A DNA stretch of 6,762 bases from Hyphomicrobiales bacterium (GTDB lineage Bacteria > Pseudomonadota > Alphaproteobacteria > Rhizobiales > Xanthobacteraceae). Below, one piece after another: positions 6,184 through 6,762 of this stretch (the first letter of the stretch is position 1; each line of letters begins with the position of its first letter). Location: positions 1 through 6,762 of the forward strand of contig JACQTM010000364.1 of assembly GCA_016210825.1 (NCBI GenBank), written 5' to 3'. The notes beneath the pieces are model-generated. The model made no database searches and was not told where the DNA came from. It saw nothing but the letters and a program-made list of their open reading frames with translations. The position numbers and the translations under genes are program-made.

Positions 6184-6201
6184 ATGGCTCAGTAGAGCCA
6201 T
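6184..6201. promoter_or_regulatory. Perfect inverted repeat upstream of the GFA gene, candidate operator or leader hairpin
   Basis: ATGGCTC-AGTA-GAGCCAT is a 7+4+7 perfect dyad. It ends 32 bases upstream of the GFA start codon, in the place of a 5' leader or core promoter. It may bind a repressor or fold in the mRNA ahead of the ribosome site. No clear -35/-10 pair could be placed around it. Confidence 0.4.
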
Positions 6202-6318
6202 TCTTGATACGTCGCACAAGATTGAGGTTTCTGCGATGCCTCCCGCACGCGGCCGTCGCGCTGCGCCCTCACAGCATGGCACCGCAGAAATTCTCTATCT
6301 TGTGATACACCGTGAAAC

Positions 6319-6345
6319 GCTGGGTCCCCGCTTTCGCGGTGACGA
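6319..6345. repeat. REP-like hairpin next to the lysyl-tRNA synthetase 3' end
   Basis: The block GCTGGGTCCCCGC followed by TTTCGCGGTGACGAG contains CCGC-TTTC-GCGG (6328-6339). It begins about 16 bases past the lysS stop on the minus strand and matches the very common Hyphomicrobiales repeat that spuriously encodes 'GPRFRGD'. The stem is short and no T-run follows, so terminator function is weakly supported. The rest of the gap between lysS and the GFA gene (6202-6318) shows nothing I recognise. Confidence 0.6.
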
Positions 6346-6354
6346 GCGGCGGGA

Positions 6355-6762
6355 TTAGGCGCTCCTTGCCAGCGCGCCGTCGATCATGTCGACGGTGTTC
6401 TGCAGGCCGTAGACCGCGACGAAGGAGCCAAAGCGCGGACCTTTCTCCTGGCCGAGCAGCACCTGGTAGAGCATGTTGAACCAGTCGAGCGAGACGCCCG
6501 GCTTGCCGTCCTTGGCCTTCTTCTTCTCGTCGAGGAACGGCTCGCGGCGGCCGACCTCGTAGATCACGTCCTGGATTCTTTCCGCCGGCGTGTCTTGCGA
6601 AAGCTGCGAGAGCGCATCGCGCAGATCGAGCAAGGCCGCGCGCTCGGCCTCGGTCGGCTCACGGAATTTCTTCGCCGGCACCACGAAGTCGCGGAAATAG
6701 AGGAGGGCGTATTCGACGAGCGGGAGCAGCTTCGGTTGCGACTGCGCCGTCACACCGGGCCG
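6355..6762 (-). CDS. lysS: Lysine--tRNA ligase, class I type, C-terminal part only
   Basis: The last 135 residues of a class I lysyl-tRNA synthetase (also called lysK), which charges tRNA-Lys with lysine in the cytoplasm. The frame is open to the right edge (RPGVTAQSQPKL at the border), so the GTG at 6753 is internal and the catalytic Rossmann domain with HIGH and KMSKS lies outside. The visible part is the helical anticodon-binding end: YALLYFRDFVVP, FREPTEAERAALLDLRDAL, YEVGRREPFLDEKKKAKDG, GVSLDWFNMLYQVLLGQEKG and PRFGSFVAVYGLQNT, ending MIDGALARSA and TAA. These match the conserved ending of alphaproteobacterial class I enzymes. Most other bacteria use the unrelated class II enzyme. It is transcribed toward the GFA gene with 203 bp between, so they are probably separate units. 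Confidence 0.93.
   Translation of the reverse strand, partial: RPGVTAQSQPKLLPLVEYALLYFRDFVVPAKKFREPTEAERAALLDLRDALSQLSQDTPAERIQDVIYEVGRREPFLDEKKKAKDGKPGVSLDWFNMLYQVLLGQEKGPRFGSFVAVYGLQNTVDMIDGALARSA

Noticed and set aside
6152..6217. Longer GFA start at 6217
   Set aside because: The extra 22 residues are not domain-like and the GGGAG site fits ATG 6151; the 18-bp dyad would also fall inside the coding sequence.
6155..6358. Small plus-strand frame of 67 residues ending in a GPRFRGD-type peptide
   Set aside because: That peptide is the usual mistranslation of a REP-like repeat; there is no ribosome site or domain.

Overview
The window reads as a GC-rich alphaproteobacterial chromosome, most likely Hyphomicrobiales (Bradyrhizobium/Xanthobacteraceae-like). 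The grounds are a class I lysyl-tRNA synthetase, a small two-helix DUF6460-type membrane protein, a ligase-associated DEXH helicase, and the GC-rich palindromic repeats typical of that order. This placement is inferred from protein style and repeats, not from a search.

Layout. Positions 1-2299 (minus) carry a large Lhr-type 'ligase-associated' DEXH-box helicase whose C-terminus runs off the left edge. Just upstream, in the same direction and 34 bp away, is a TPR-containing SAM methyltransferase (2334-3278, minus), so the two probably form an operon. Facing away from it is a small two-helix membrane protein (3391-3666, plus). That gene meets pyrD (class 2 dihydroorotate dehydrogenase, 3668-4774, minus) tail to tail with one base between the stop codons. 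pyrD is divergent from a LexA-like HTH/peptidase S24 regulator (4966-5604, plus), across a 191-bp gap holding an AT-rich patch with a consensus -10 box and a short palindrome. A convergent gap (5605-5725) holds a REP-like palindrome, then comes a GFA-family zinc protein (5726-6151, minus). A second REP-like hairpin lies before the C-terminal end of class I lysyl-tRNA synthetase (6355-6762, minus), which runs off the right edge.

Most genes are ordinary housekeeping or accessory genes. The standout is in the helicase. A roughly 220-bp composite of GC-rich palindromes (about 1839-2058), with 9-bp inverted repeats at its ends, sits inside the coding sequence between motif I and motif Ia. The reading frame continues through it without a stop, adding about 75 Pro/Arg/Ser/Gly-rich residues to an otherwise intact helicase. 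This resembles the in-frame palindromic elements known in Rickettsia proteins, but the element here looks like a rhizobial-type intergenic repeat.

No rRNA, tRNA, CRISPR array, transposase or phage module was seen. There is no convincing evidence of a new multi-gene system; the repeat-into-protein event and the possible regulator/pyrD control region are the leads to follow.
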